Of a DNA stretch of 64,000 nucleotides, positions 56,410-64,000 are shown one piece after another. This DNA is from Mycetocola reblochoni REB411 (GTDB lineage: Bacteria > Actinomycetota > Actinomycetes > Actinomycetales > Microbacteriaceae), in contig NZ_FUKR01000036.1 of assembly GCF_900163835.1 (NCBI RefSeq), positions 124,001-188,000 of the forward strand, written 5' to 3'. A program made the translations under genes and the position numbers. The notes beneath the pieces are model-generated. The model was not told the origin of the DNA. It ran no database searches and saw only the letters and a program-made list of their open reading frames with translations. Positions within the stretch are counted from its first letter, which is position 1, and every line of letters starts with the position of its first letter.

Positions 56410-57879
56410 GTGGCCTCCGGCGCACGGGTGACGGTTGAGGGGTGGGGCTGGCGGCACGCCGGACGTCGCCTCCCCGCCGTCAGCGACCTCGACCTGACCA
56501 TCGAGCCGGGCCAGCGGGTTCTCCTCGTCGGGGCGTCCGGTGCGGGGAAGTCCACGACCCTCGCCGGGATCGCGGGCCTGCTCGGCGGCAGCGACGAGGG
56601 GGACCAGACCGGCCGCATCCTCGTGGACGGGCGGCCCCCCGAGCTCCAGCGCGGGCGGATCGGCATGGTCCTGCAAGACCCGGATGCGCAGCTCGTGATG
56701 TCCACGGTCGGGGACGACGCGGCCTTCGGCTGCGAGAACCTGGGCCTGCCGCGCGAGGAGATCTGGGCGCGGGTGCGGCGTGGCCTGGCGCAGGTCGGGC
56801 TCGAGCTGGGGCTGGACCACCCGACCACCCGGCTCTCCGGCGGTCAGAAGCAGCGCCTCGCCCTCGCCGGGGTACTCGCGATGGGCCCCGGCCTCATCAT
56901 CCTCGACGAGCCGACGGCGAACCTCGACCCGGACGGCATTGCCGAGGTCAGGGCCGCCGTCGAGCACGTGCTCGAGGTGACGGGGGCCACGCTCATCGTC
57001 GTCGAGCACCGCACCACCGTGTGGAGCGGCCTGGTCGATCGCGTCGTCGCCCTCGGCGTGGGGGGCGAGGGAGTCGTCGCCGACGGTCCGCCCGCTCGCG
57101 TGTTCGCCGAGGACGGCGCGGCCCTCGAGGCCGCGGGGCTCTGGATCCCTGGCTCCGTCTCTCCGTGCCCCCGCGCCGACGCCGTCGACCTCGGCGGACC
57201 CGCTCTGCGGCTGGACGATCTGGCCGTCGCCCGCGAGCGCCGCGGACCCGTGGTCCGTTCGGGCATCACCCGGAGCGTGCGCTTCGGCGAGGCCGTTGGC
57301 ATCACCGGGGCGAACGGCACGGGCAAGTCGACGCTCGCGCTCACCCTCGCCGGTCTCCTCCCTGAGGCCGCCGGGGCGGTCCTCGCCTCCGACGAGCTCA
57401 GGGCAGGGGCCGGCCCTCGCCCGTCACGGTGGCGATCGACCCAACTGCTCACCCGGATCGGCACGGTCTTCCAGGACCCCGAGCACCAGTTCGTGACGTC
57501 GAGGGTGCGCGACGAGCTCGCCGTCGGTCTGCGCGCGCTCGCGATCGACAGGGTGCGGGTCGACGAGAGGGTCGACGAGCTGCTCGCGCGGCTCCGGCTC
57601 GACGCCCTCGCCGACGCCAACCCCTTCACGCTGTCGGGCGGGCAGAAGCGGCGACTGTCGGTGGCGACGCTGCTGGCGACGTCGCCGCGGATCATCGTGC
57701 TCGACGAGCCGACGTTCGGGCAGGACCGGCGCAGCTGGGGCGACCTCGTGACGCTGCTTCAGCAGATGCGTGCCGAGGGGGGCACGATCGTCTCCGTCAC
57801 CCACGATGCCGAGTACCTTCAGGCCCTCGGCGACACGGTGTGGCACCTGGGGTCCGTCTCGGAACGGAGTGCGGCGTGA
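56410..57879 (+). CDS. ykoD: ECF transporter duplicated ATPase, YkoD family
   Basis: A fusion of two ABC ATPase domains in 489 residues. Domain 1 has GASGAGKSTTLAG, LSGGQKQRLALAG and IILDEPTANLDPD; domain 2 has GANGTGKSTLALT, LSGGQKRRLSVA and IIVLDEPTFGQD. Both contain catalytic-looking Walker B acids. It energises the ECF complex. GTG start 2 bases after the ykoE stop; overlaps ykoC by four bases. Confidence 0.94.
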   Translation: MASGARVTVEGWGWRHAGRRLPAVSDLDLTIEPGQRVLLVGASGAGKSTTLAGIAGLLGGSDEGDQTGRILVDGRPPELQRGRIGMVLQDPDAQLVMSTVGDDAAFGCENLGLPREEIWARVRRGLAQVGLELGLDHPTTRLSGGQKQRLALAGVLAMGPGLIILDEPTANLDPDGIAEVRAAVEHVLEVTGATLIVVEHRTTVWSGLVDRVVALGVGGEGVVADGPPARVFAEDGAALEAAGLWIPGSVSPCPRADAVDLGGPALRLDDLAVARERRGPVVRSGITRSVRFGEAVGITGANGTGKSTLALTLAGLLPEAAGAVLASDELRAGAGPRPSRWRSTQLLTRIGTVFQDPEHQFVTSRVRDELAVGLRALAIDRVRVDERVDELLARLRLDALADANPFTLSGGQKRRLSVATLLATSPRIIVLDEPTFGQDRRSWGDLVTLLQQMRAEGGTIVSVTHDAEYLQALGDTVWHLGSVSERSAA

Positions 57880-58763
57880 GCGCGGGCGCGGGCGCGGGCG
57901 TCGGAGCGAACACGGACGCCGCCGCGGGTACCGCCGCGGACGCCGGCGCGCCGACCGCGGGGAGGGACGAGTCGGCGGCCGGCAGGCACGATCCGGCGCC
58001 TGCGCGCGTCGCGCCGCTGCGCAGGGTCAACCCGGTCACGCTCCTGGTGATCGCCGTGATCCTCTCCGTACCGATGCTGGCGACCCTCGACCCGGTCAGT
58101 GCGGGGGTGGCCGTCGCTCTGGAGCTCGCCCTCGTCCCCGCCACGGGCGTTCCGTGGCGGACCCTCGGACGTCGGCTGGTGCCCGTGGTCGTGTTCATCC
58201 CCGTCGCCGCGCTGAGCATGCTCCTGTACGGCACGCCGGGCGGTCAGGAGTACTGGCATTTCGGCATCGCGGTGGTGACCGAGAACTCGGTCAACCAGTC
58301 GGTGGCGATCTCCGTCAGGGTGCTCGCGCTCGGTCTGCCGACCATCCTGCTGTTCTCGGGCGTCGACCCCACCCGGCTGGCGGACGGGCTTGCGCAGGTC
58401 GCGCGGCTCCCGTCCCGTTTCGTCATCGGCGCCCTCGCCGGTGTGCGCATGATGTCGCTGTTCGTCGACGACTGGCGCAGCATGACGCTCGCGCGCAGGG
58501 CGAGAGGGCTCGGCGACCACGGCGTGCTTCGCCGGAGCCTGTCCATGGCCTTCGTTCTGCTCGTGTTCGCGGTCAGACGGGGGACGAAGCTGGCGACGGC
58601 GATGGAGGCCAGGGGGTTCGGCGCCTTCCCCACGCGGAGCTGGGCCCGCTCGTCACGGCTGGGGGTGGCCGATCCGGTGGCGGTGGCGGTGGCGCTGGCG
58701 ATCATGGCCGTGTCCCTCGGCGCGTCGATCGCCCTCGGCACCTTCCGCTTCGTGGGATCGTGA
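57876..58763 (+). CDS. ykoC: ECF transporter T component, YkoC family
   Basis: The EcfT-like coupling subunit, 295 residues. After a 45-residue Ala/Gly-rich N-terminus encoded partly by gcgcgg hexamers (57880-57897), helices begin at VNPVTLLVIAVILSVPML. The coupling helices carry MTLARRARGLG and ATAMEARGFGAF, the two A-R-G motifs of EcfT that contact the ATPases. GTG start overlapping ykoD. Confidence 0.93.
   Translation: MSAGAGAGVGANTDAAAGTAADAGAPTAGRDESAAGRHDPAPARVAPLRRVNPVTLLVIAVILSVPMLATLDPVSAGVAVALELALVPATGVPWRTLGRRLVPVVVFIPVAALSMLLYGTPGGQEYWHFGIAVVTENSVNQSVAISVRVLALGLPTILLFSGVDPTRLADGLAQVARLPSRFVIGALAGVRMMSLFVDDWRSMTLARRARGLGDHGVLRRSLSMAFVLLVFAVRRGTKLATAMEARGFGAFPTRSWARSSRLGVADPVAVAVALAIMAVSLGASIALGTFRFVGS
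57880..57897 (+). repeat. gcgcgg hexamer array at the start of ykoC
   Basis: Three perfect gcgcgg units encode the Ala-Gly repeat of the YkoC N-terminus. Confidence 0.8.
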
Positions 58764-59347
58764 CGACACCGGGGGAGGAGTCGGCCCGTCGCCGCGCGCT
58801 CTGGCTCGTGGACCTCGTCCGGGAGACGCCCGTCACGCGGCGGTCGACTCCGCCGACGGTCCTCATCGACGGGCCGAGCGGGGCGGGCAAGAGCGGGCTG
58901 GCGCTGGCGCTCCACCGGCTGCTGCCCGGCGCCGAGCTCGTGCGACTGGACGATGTCTACCCCGGCTGGTCGGGCTTGAGCGCGGGCGTCGGTGCGATCG
59001 GCAGGGATCTGCTGCGGCCGCGCGCGGCGGGTGCGGCCGGCCGCTGGCGCCGGTGGGACTGGGCGGCGTCTGCACCGGCGGGGCTGGTCACGGTCCGGCC
59101 GGATCGTGCGCTCATCGTCGAGGGCTGCGGAACGCTCAGCGCCGACGGTGCGCCCCCTCACGCGGTGAGGGTGTGGCTCGACGCGGACGACGCGGTGCGG
59201 CGCGAGCGAGCGCTCCGACGTGATGCGGGCGCCTTCGACGCGCACTGGGACATGTGGGACGAGCAGTGGTCTCTGCTGCGGCGATCGCGGCGTCCCGAGC
59301 TGACCGCGACGGTCGTGATGGGGGAGCGGCTGCGCGTCCTGCGCTGA
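58760..59347 (+). CDS. P-loop kinase-like protein in the thiamine-transport operon
   Basis: A 195-residue P-loop NTPase resembling uridine kinase-type enzymes. The Walker A is IDGPSGAGKSGLALAL (Lys44), RLDDVYPGWSGL is the likely substrate Asp region, IVEGCGTLS a strand, and VWLDADDAVRRERALRRDA a lid-like segment. Its GTG overlaps the ykoC stop by four bases, so it is in the TPP-riboswitch transcript. A role phosphorylating an imported thiamine precursor is possible but wholly inferred; related proteins elsewhere are only annotated as ATP-binding. Confidence 0.75.
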   Translation: MTTPGEESARRRALWLVDLVRETPVTRRSTPPTVLIDGPSGAGKSGLALALHRLLPGAELVRLDDVYPGWSGLSAGVGAIGRDLLRPRAAGAAGRWRRWDWAASAPAGLVTVRPDRALIVEGCGTLSADGAPPHAVRVWLDADDAVRRERALRRDAGAFDAHWDMWDEQWSLLRRSRRPELTATVVMGERLRVLR

Positions 59348-59363
59348 CCCGGACCGTCCGCGG

Positions 59364-59828
59364 TCAGGCCCAGCCGAGCCGGTGGAGCTCCTCGTCGTCG
59401 ATGCCGTAGTAGTGCGCGATCTCGTGGACGAGGGTGACGTGCACCTGGTCGTGGAGCTCCTCGATGCTCGCGCAGTAGTCGAGCAGGGGCTCGCGGTAGA
59501 GCGTGATGGTGTCGGGGAGCTCACCGAAGCCGTACTGGTCCCGGTCGGTCAGCGCGACGCCCTCGTAGAGGCCGAGCAGCGAGAGCGTGCCGTCCTCTGG
59601 CCGGTCCTCGACGCGGAAGTGCACGTTCTCCAGACCGTCGACCATGTCGTCGGGGAGGGCGTCGAGCTCGTCGACGACGAGGGCCTCGAACTCCTCGGCG
59701 GTCATCTGCAGAGAGAGGGCCTCCCCGTCGGCGGGGGGTTGTCCCTCTGGTGCTGCCGGGGCGGCCGTGTCGGGCCCGGCCGTCGGCGCGGGGTCGGGTT
59801 CGGTCTCGGGGAAGGGCGATACGGCCAT
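59364..59828 (-). CDS. Zincin-like metallopeptidase family protein
   Basis: A 154-residue protein of the minimal zincin family found across actinobacteria. The core is LVHEIAHYYGIDDEELH, an HExxHxxGxxD zinc site, preceded by ITLYREPLLDYC. The first 40 residues are Pro/Ala/Glu-rich and variable. The ATG at 59828 (minus) is fixed by GATAAT six bases upstream; a longer reading goes into the region next to tRNA-His. Substrate unknown. Confidence 0.9.
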   Translation of the reverse strand: MAVSPFPETEPDPAPTAGPDTAAPAAPEGQPPADGEALSLQMTAEEFEALVVDELDALPDDMVDGLENVHFRVEDRPEDGTLSLLGLYEGVALTDRDQYGFGELPDTITLYREPLLDYCASIEELHDQVHVTLVHEIAHYYGIDDEELHRLGWA

Positions 59829-59834
59829 GAGCCG

Positions 59835-59840
59835 ATTATC
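59835..59840 (-). promoter_or_regulatory. -10 box GATAAT of the zincin gene
   Basis: Minus-strand GATAAT, six bases, ATG at 59828. Predicted leaderless promoter. Confidence 0.5.
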
Positions 59841-59923
59841 GCGCGCGCCGCGCGGCACGCCCGTCGACGCACCGGCGAGTACTGCTCGCGGCCCGGCCGC
59901 GCCCGGACGCGCCCGCCGCCGCG

Positions 59924-60150
59924 TCACGTGACGGGGGTCGCGCTCCCGGAGACGACCTGCCACCGTCCGTCGATGATCGACCAGCTGCGGTCGTCGTCGA
60001 GCACCGCCTCGATCCGTGCACCGTTGTCGACCACGACGACCTCGGCGCGCGTGGACGTCCGGGCGTGTCCACCGGTGTCGTGCGTGAGATCCGGTTCGGC
60101 GCTTCGAAACTGGTCGTCCCCGAACGGTGCGTCGACCGCCGGTGCCCGGC
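59924..60150 (-). pseudogene. Start-less coding remnant beside tRNA-His
   Basis: One minus-strand frame keeps a coding-like composition with almost every third base G or C and reads FGDDQFRSAEPDL ... EVVVVDNGARIEAVLDDDRS and WSIIDGRWQVVSGSATPVT before a TGA at 59924-59926. There is no ATG, GTG or TTG early in the frame; it runs open into the tRNA-His 3' end. It looks like the C-terminal part of a gene cut off at the tRNA. No family recognised. It may simply be chance in GC-rich DNA. Confidence 0.4.
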
Positions 60151-60170
60151 CTCGGCGGCGGCAGCCTTCT

Positions 60171-60247
60171 TGGGGTGAGTAACGGGGCTTGAACCCGCGA
60201 CCTCCTGGACCACAACCAGGCGCTCTACCGACTGAGCTATACCCACC
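60171..60247 (-). tRNA. tRNA-His (anticodon GTG)
   Basis: Minus-strand cloverleaf: acceptor GTGGGTA pairs with TACTCAC with one G-T pair, the D-arm is AGCTCAGTCGGTAGAGC, the anticodon loop TTGTGGT, and the T-arm GCGGGTTCAAGCCCCG. The extra G at position -1 (60247) opposite discriminator C73 (60174) is the hallmark of tRNA-His, and CCA is encoded (60171-60173). Confidence 0.97.
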
Positions 60248-60282
60248 ATGCGCCTCGCGGACGAGGCAACTGCTCCAGTGTA

Positions 60283-60903
60283 TTACACCTTCGGAGCAAA
60301 AATGTTCACCACCGCGTCAGAGGCCGCTTTCGCCTCCTCCGTCGACGGCCCCGGCTCGGGAACGAACACGATCGAGCGGTAGTACGCCAGCTCGCGGATC
60401 GACTCGAGGATGTCGGCGAGGGCGCGGTGCCCGCCGTTCTTCGCCGGGGCGTTGAAGTAGGCCCGCGGGTACCAGCGGCGCGCGAGCTCCTTGATCGACG
60501 ACACGTCCACGTTGCGGTAGTGCAGGTACGCGTCGACACCCGGAAGGTCCTTGACGATGAAGCTGCGGTCGGTGCCGATGGTGTTGCCCGCGAGGGGCGC
60601 CTTGCCGGCCTCGGGCACGAAGCGGGCGATGTACTCGAGTGTGGCCGCCTCCGCCTCGGCGAGCGTTACACCGTCGTCGAGCTCCGTGATCAGCCCGGAG
60701 GTGGTGTGCATCTGGGTGACGAACTCGCCCATGTTCTTCCTAGCGGCGTCGCTCGGCCTGATGACGATCTGGAACCCGGGGTCCACAGGGACGAGGTCGT
60801 AGTCGGTGATGACGACGGCGACCTCGACGATCTCGTCGACCGACAGGTCCAGGCCGGTCATCTCGCAGTCGATCCAGACAAGTCGTTCGTTCTTCGCGCT
60901 CAT
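60283..60903 (-). CDS. orn: Oligoribonuclease
   Basis: The DEDDh 3'-5' exonuclease that degrades 2-5-mer RNAs including pGpG. VWIDCEMTGLDLSVDEIVEV has the first Asp-Glu, NTIGTDRSFIVKDLP the next Asp, and NGGHRALADILESI the His-Asp. 206 residues. ATG at 60903 (minus) with TAGGCT six bases upstream, divergent from the small membrane protein gene. Confidence 0.97.
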   Translation of the reverse strand: MSAKNERLVWIDCEMTGLDLSVDEIVEVAVVITDYDLVPVDPGFQIVIRPSDAARKNMGEFVTQMHTTSGLITELDDGVTLAEAEAATLEYIARFVPEAGKAPLAGNTIGTDRSFIVKDLPGVDAYLHYRNVDVSSIKELARRWYPRAYFNAPAKNGGHRALADILESIRELAYYRSIVFVPEPGPSTEEAKAASDAVVNIFAPKV

Positions 60904-60909
60904 ACCCCG

Positions 60910-60915
60910 AGCCTA
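60910..60915 (-). promoter_or_regulatory. -10 box TAGGCT of orn
   Basis: Minus-strand TAGGCT, six bases, then ATG at 60903. Predicted leaderless promoter. Confidence 0.5.
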
Positions 60916-60932
60916 TCGCTCGGCACGGGCGA

Positions 60933-60938
60933 TAGAAT
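60933..60938 (+). promoter_or_regulatory. -10 box TAGAAT of the SCO4848-like gene
   Basis: TAGAAT, six bases, then GTG at 60945. With the orn -10 it makes a compact divergent promoter inside 41 bases. Confidence 0.5.
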
Positions 60939-60944
60939 CTCCCG

Positions 60945-61166
60945 GTGACCCTCGCTCTCAGCATCCTGCTTCTCTGCAACGCCGTCTGGAACGTGGTCGT
61001 GTGGCCCCGCTTCTTCGCCCGGGTCGCCGCCGACCCGCGTGCGCGAGCAGAGGACGGCTCGACGACCGCGTTCTGGCGCGTCCACGCCGTGCTCGTGGGG
61101 ATCGCGTTGCTGCTCGCGGCCCTCTCCGCGGTCGCCGGCGTGTGGGGACTCGTCGCGGGCGCGTGA
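60945..61166 (+). CDS. Small SCO4848-like membrane protein
   Basis: A 73-residue protein with two helices (MTLALSILLLCNAVWNVVVWP and HAVLVGIALLLAALSAVAGVW) separated by a charged loop RVAADPRARAEDGSTTAFWR. This layout matches the actinobacterial SCO4848 family of unknown function. GTG start six bases after TAGAAT; four-base overlap with the helicase gene. Confidence 0.85.
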   Translation: MTLALSILLLCNAVWNVVVWPRFFARVAADPRARAEDGSTTAFWRVHAVLVGIALLLAALSAVAGVWGLVAGA

Positions 61167-64000
61167 GCGTTCGACCGGAGGCCCAGGGGCCGGCGGGGGA
61201 CTGGCGGTCAGGGCTCGAGGCGCTGCTCCGCGACGACGCCCCGCCCCGGACGGGGGCGGGCGCGGGGGCGGGGGACTCCGCACCGGCCGCGCGCCTGGCG
61301 CTGTCCTTCGAGCTGCGGGAGCTGACGCCGCGAACGAGTGAGCGCTGGAACGGGCCGACCTCCCGGCCGGCGGGCCGTGCCGACGGCGCGACGGGCCCGA
61401 AGGGGAACGGCGTCCTACGACTCGGCGTCCGTCCGGCGCAGGCGAGCACGGGCGGGTGGTCGCGGTCGGGGCTCGGCTGGTCGACGATCGCGCACCAGCT
61501 GCACCGACGCAACCTGTCACCGGCCCAGCACGGCTGGTTCGCTCGCTTCCAGGCGCTGCACCGCGCCGCGAATCCGCCGACCGCGGGCAGGGACGTCGAC
61601 TGGATCTTCCTCGACGACATCGAGAGCCCCGTGCTGTGGCCCCTCCTGGACGAGGCCAGGGCGCTGGGGATCGCCTTCGTCGGTCCGCGGCGCGCGGCGG
61701 ACGTCGTCCTCGCCGGAGGGGCGCTGCTCGGCATCGACCTCTCCCGCGACGCCGGCGCGCTCCACGTGCGTCCGCGCGCCGAGCTCGACGGAGAGGCCTT
61801 CCCGCTGTCGGAGCTCCATCCGATCGCCGGCCACGGTGTGTACGTCGTCTCGGGATCCCCCTCCGCCCCGCGGTACCTGCTCGCGCCCGTCTCCTCGGCG
61901 GAGGACGCGCGAAGGCTGCTGCGGAACGAGGGCGCGACTCTGCGGGCGCTCCGCATCCCTGCGGAGCAGGAGGCCGAGTTCGTCCGGGAGTACCTGCGCC
62001 CGCTCGCGCGGCGATTCGAGCTCACCAGCGACGACGGCAGTGTCGAGGTCCCGGCGCCGGAGCCGGTCCGCGCGCGTCTCGACGTCGTGCACGCGCGCGG
62101 ACGCCGTCTGGAGCTGAACTGGTCCTGGGAACGGTCGACCCCCTCGCAGCAGGCCCCCGCGTTCGCGGACCGCGTGCCGGAGGGGCTGCTCCCGGACGCC
62201 CTCGCGCCCGGCGCCGGTGCGGAGCCGAGCGACTCCGGGCTGCCCGGCCGCGTCACGCTCACGGGTGAGGACGCCGCGGACTTCGTCCTCACGGTGCAGC
62301 CGAGGCTGCAGAGCCTGCCCGACGTCATCGTGCACATCACCGGTGCGGTGCCGCCGTACCGTCTGCTCGAGGGAGAGCCGACGCTGAGCGTCAGCGTCGT
62401 GCCCAGCCAGAGGACGGACTGGTTCGACCTCGGGGTCGAGGTGCGCGTCGGAGACGTGACGATCCCGTTCGAGCCGCTGTTTCGCGCCCTCGCGGCGGGC
62501 CGGACCCGTCTGCTCCTGGTCGACGGCAGCTACCTGTCCCTGCGGCAGCCGCTCTTCGCACCGCTCGCCGAGCTCATCGCCGAGGCGGCCGAGATGCCGG
62601 AGTGGGAGCCGGAGCACCCGACCCTGCGACCGGAGCAGCTCGCGCTGTGGCACGAGCTCGAGGAGCTCGCCGATGAGGCGACGGCCGCCGCGGAGTGGCG
62701 GAGCCTCGTCGACGCGCTCGGGGTCGAGCTCACGGACGAGGACCGCCGGCCGGCGGACGGCCTGACCGCGGCGCTGCGGCCGTACCAGGCAGACGGTGCG
62801 GCGTGGATGCTCCGGCACTGGCGGCACGGTGTCGGCGGGGTCCTCGCCGACGACATGGGGCTCGGCAAGACGCTGCAGTGCATCGCGTTCCTGCTCGCGG
62901 CCAGGGAGCGGCACGGCGCCGAGCGGATGCTCGTGGTCGCCCCGACGAGCGTCGTTCCCGTGTGGCTCGCCGAGGCGGAGCGCTTCGCCCCCGGTCTGGA
63001 CGTCGAGGCGGTGACGACGTCGCGCACCGCCTCGGGCGAGGAGGCCGCACGTCGGCGACGCGCCCAGGTCATCGTCACGAGCTATGCGGTGTTGCGGCGC
63101 TCGCCTGAACTCTTCGATGCGCTGCTCGCGGAGGCCGACAGGCCGGCGTGGGACGCGGTCATCGTGGACGAGGCGCAGGCGGTGAAGAACCGCGCGACTC
63201 TCGCGCATCGTGTTCTCGCGGAGGTGCGGACGCGCGCCCTGTTCGCCGTGACCGGGACGCCGATCGAGAATTCGCTCGGCGAGCTGCACGCGATCCTTTC
63301 GCTGACGACCCCCGGCCTGCTCGGCAGTGCCGCGCGGTTCCGCGAACGGTACGTTGTCCCGATCGAGCGCGCCCAGCCGGGCATCTCCGAGGGCAGGGGA
63401 GCGGGCTCAGGTCCGGCGGAGCATGCCGCGGAGCGGGCGCGGCTGCTGCGCCGGCTGCGCAGGCGGATCCGACCCGTCCTGCTCCGGCGGACGAAGGACG
63501 AGGTCGCCCCCGAGCTTCCGGAACGCCAGGAGCAGGTGGTGCGGGTGCCCCTTGATCCCTGGCACCGCCGCCGGTACACGGTCGCGCTTCAGCGGGAACG
63601 GCAGAAGCTGCTCGGGCTGCTGGAGGACCTCGACCGCAACCGCTTCACGGTGTTCCGCTCGCTCACCCTGCTGCGGCTCCTCGCTCTCGACGGGCGCCTC
63701 GTCGACGACGAGGCCGGACACGACGACGGCCGGCCGGGCGCGGGGGGCGACAGCGGGTCGGCGAAGCTCGACGCGCTCGTCGAGCGCCTTCGCCAGCTGG
63801 TCGGGGAAGGGCATCGGGCTCTCGTGTTCAGCCAGTTCACGCGGTACCTCGCGCTGGTCGAGCGCGCGCTGGACTCGGCCGGCATCGAGACGGCGTACCT
63901 GGACGGCGCGACGCGCGACAGGGCGGGGGCGGTCGCCGGCTTCCGCGACGGTGACGGGCCGGCCGTCTTCCTCATCAGCCTCAAGGCCGGCGGGGTGGGA
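61163..64000 (+). CDS. SNF2-family DEAD/DEAH-box helicase (3' end beyond the window)
   Basis: At least 946 residues without a stop in the window. A long N-terminal region of ~530 residues is followed by the SNF2 ATPase: GVLADDMGLGKTLQ (motif I, Lys569), MLVVAPTSVVPVWLAE (Ia), VIVDEAQAVKN (II, about 669-672), FAVTGTPIENSLGEL (III) and the start of the helicase C lobe (KLDALVERLRQL, RALVFSQFTRYL, YLDGATRDR, FLISLKAGGVG). Such bacterial SNF2 proteins remodel nucleic-acid-protein complexes, often with no assigned partner. GTG start overlapping the small membrane gene. Confidence 0.93.
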   Translation, partial: MSVRPEAQGPAGDWRSGLEALLRDDAPPRTGAGAGAGDSAPAARLALSFELRELTPRTSERWNGPTSRPAGRADGATGPKGNGVLRLGVRPAQASTGGWSRSGLGWSTIAHQLHRRNLSPAQHGWFARFQALHRAANPPTAGRDVDWIFLDDIESPVLWPLLDEARALGIAFVGPRRAADVVLAGGALLGIDLSRDAGALHVRPRAELDGEAFPLSELHPIAGHGVYVVSGSPSAPRYLLAPVSSAEDARRLLRNEGATLRALRIPAEQEAEFVREYLRPLARRFELTSDDGSVEVPAPEPVRARLDVVHARGRRLELNWSWERSTPSQQAPAFADRVPEGLLPDALAPGAGAEPSDSGLPGRVTLTGEDAADFVLTVQPRLQSLPDVIVHITGAVPPYRLLEGEPTLSVSVVPSQRTDWFDLGVEVRVGDVTIPFEPLFRALAAGRTRLLLVDGSYLSLRQPLFAPLAELIAEAAEMPEWEPEHPTLRPEQLALWHELEELADEATAAAEWRSLVDALGVELTDEDRRPADGLTAALRPYQADGAAWMLRHWRHGVGGVLADDMGLGKTLQCIAFLLAARERHGAERMLVVAPTSVVPVWLAEAERFAPGLDVEAVTTSRTASGEEAARRRRAQVIVTSYAVLRRSPELFDALLAEADRPAWDAVIVDEAQAVKNRATLAHRVLAEVRTRALFAVTGTPIENSLGELHAILSLTTPGLLGSAARFRERYVVPIERAQPGISEGRGAGSGPAEHAAERARLLRRLRRRIRPVLLRRTKDEVAPELPERQEQVVRVPLDPWHRRRYTVALQRERQKLLGLLEDLDRNRFTVFRSLTLLRLLALDGRLVDDEAGHDDGRPGAGGDSGSAKLDALVERLRQLVGEGHRALVFSQFTRYLALVERALDSAGIETAYLDGATRDRAGAVAGFRDGDGPAVFLISLKAGGVG

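Larger units (their letters stand above)
59829..60170. other. 342-base gap between the zincin gene and tRNA-His
   Basis: No intact gene is visible. It contains the zincin promoter and a start-less coding-like frame (59924-60150, minus) listed separately. No integrase, terminator or direct copy of the tRNA end was seen. Confidence 0.6.

Noticed and set aside
59829-60247. An integrated element at tRNA-His
   Set aside because: Only a short start-less frame is present; no integrase, no direct repeat of the tRNA end and no second boundary were seen, so only a possible remnant is reported.

Overview
The window is chromosomal DNA of a very GC-rich actinobacterium. Codons are strongly G/C at the third position, GTG starts are common, and TGA is the main stop codon. 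Actinobacterial marker families are present: DUF2469, a TIGR03086-type protein, an SCO4848-like small membrane protein, a GerW-like protein and a Cys-free L32. Gene content and order fit an order Micrococcales-like organism, but genus and family cannot be fixed from the sequence alone. No phage, insertion sequence, CRISPR array or rRNA operon was seen. This is mostly conserved core genome with a few accessory insertions.

Layout. 1-4.4 kb: a MoxR ATPase/DUF58/transglutaminase operon. 4.4-6.8 kb: DUF177-rpmF-rnc-mutM. 6.9-10.1 kb: an accessory patch with a ClbS-like DNA-protection protein followed by a decayed second copy of the mutM 3' end, a GNAT acetyltransferase, a metallo-beta-lactamase-fold hydrolase divergent from a TetR regulator, and a VOC protein. 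10.2-18.8 kb: smc-ftsY-DUF2004, then lipBA on the minus strand, then ffh with a META-domain lipoprotein. 19.6-20.7 kb: a YbdK-type carboxylate-amine ligase. 21.1-30.3 kb: rpsP-khpA-rimM-trmD-membrane protein-rplS-lepB-rnhB-DUF2469-yraN-comM(yifB)-dprA-xerC. 30.5-33 kb: an M23 peptidase (minus) and a sugar/H+ symporter. 33.3-37.5 kb: rpsB-tsf-pyrH-frr-cdsA. 37.5-45.3 kb: a DivIVA-like protein, a secreted transglycosylase-like protein, small and hypothetical proteins, a YbbN-like co-chaperone, and a cysteine desulfurase paired with mnmA. 45.4-55.6 kb: ligA, an acyl-CoA ligase (minus), gatCAB, dinB and a GerW-like gene. 55.6-59.3 kb: a TPP-riboswitch operon encoding a YkoEDC-type ECF transporter plus an uncharacterised P-loop kinase. 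59.4-64 kb: a zincin, tRNA-His, orn and a SNF2 helicase cut by the window end.

How the genes work together. The core is information processing: SRP and its receptor (ffh, ftsY), signal peptidase, ribosomal proteins with maturation factors (rimM, trmD, khpA, rnc), translation factors (tsf, frr, gatCAB), tRNA thiolation (cysteine desulfurase to MnmA) and genome maintenance (smc, mutM, ligA, dinB, rnhB, xerC, dprA, comM).

The strongest sequence-wide pattern is promoter grammar. About fifteen genes on both strands have a TANNNT-like -10 box only 6-7 bases before the start codon, which predicts leaderless mRNAs. In at least four of them the stop codon of the upstream gene is itself the first half of the -10 box. 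Other points of interest are the mutM-tail duplication around clbS, a start-less coding remnant abutting tRNA-His, an internal lipoprotein signal in a 593-residue membrane protein, a cysteine desulfurase lacking its PLP-contacting glutamine, and the kinase in the thiamine-controlled operon. I did not find a clearly new multi-gene defence or mobile system.
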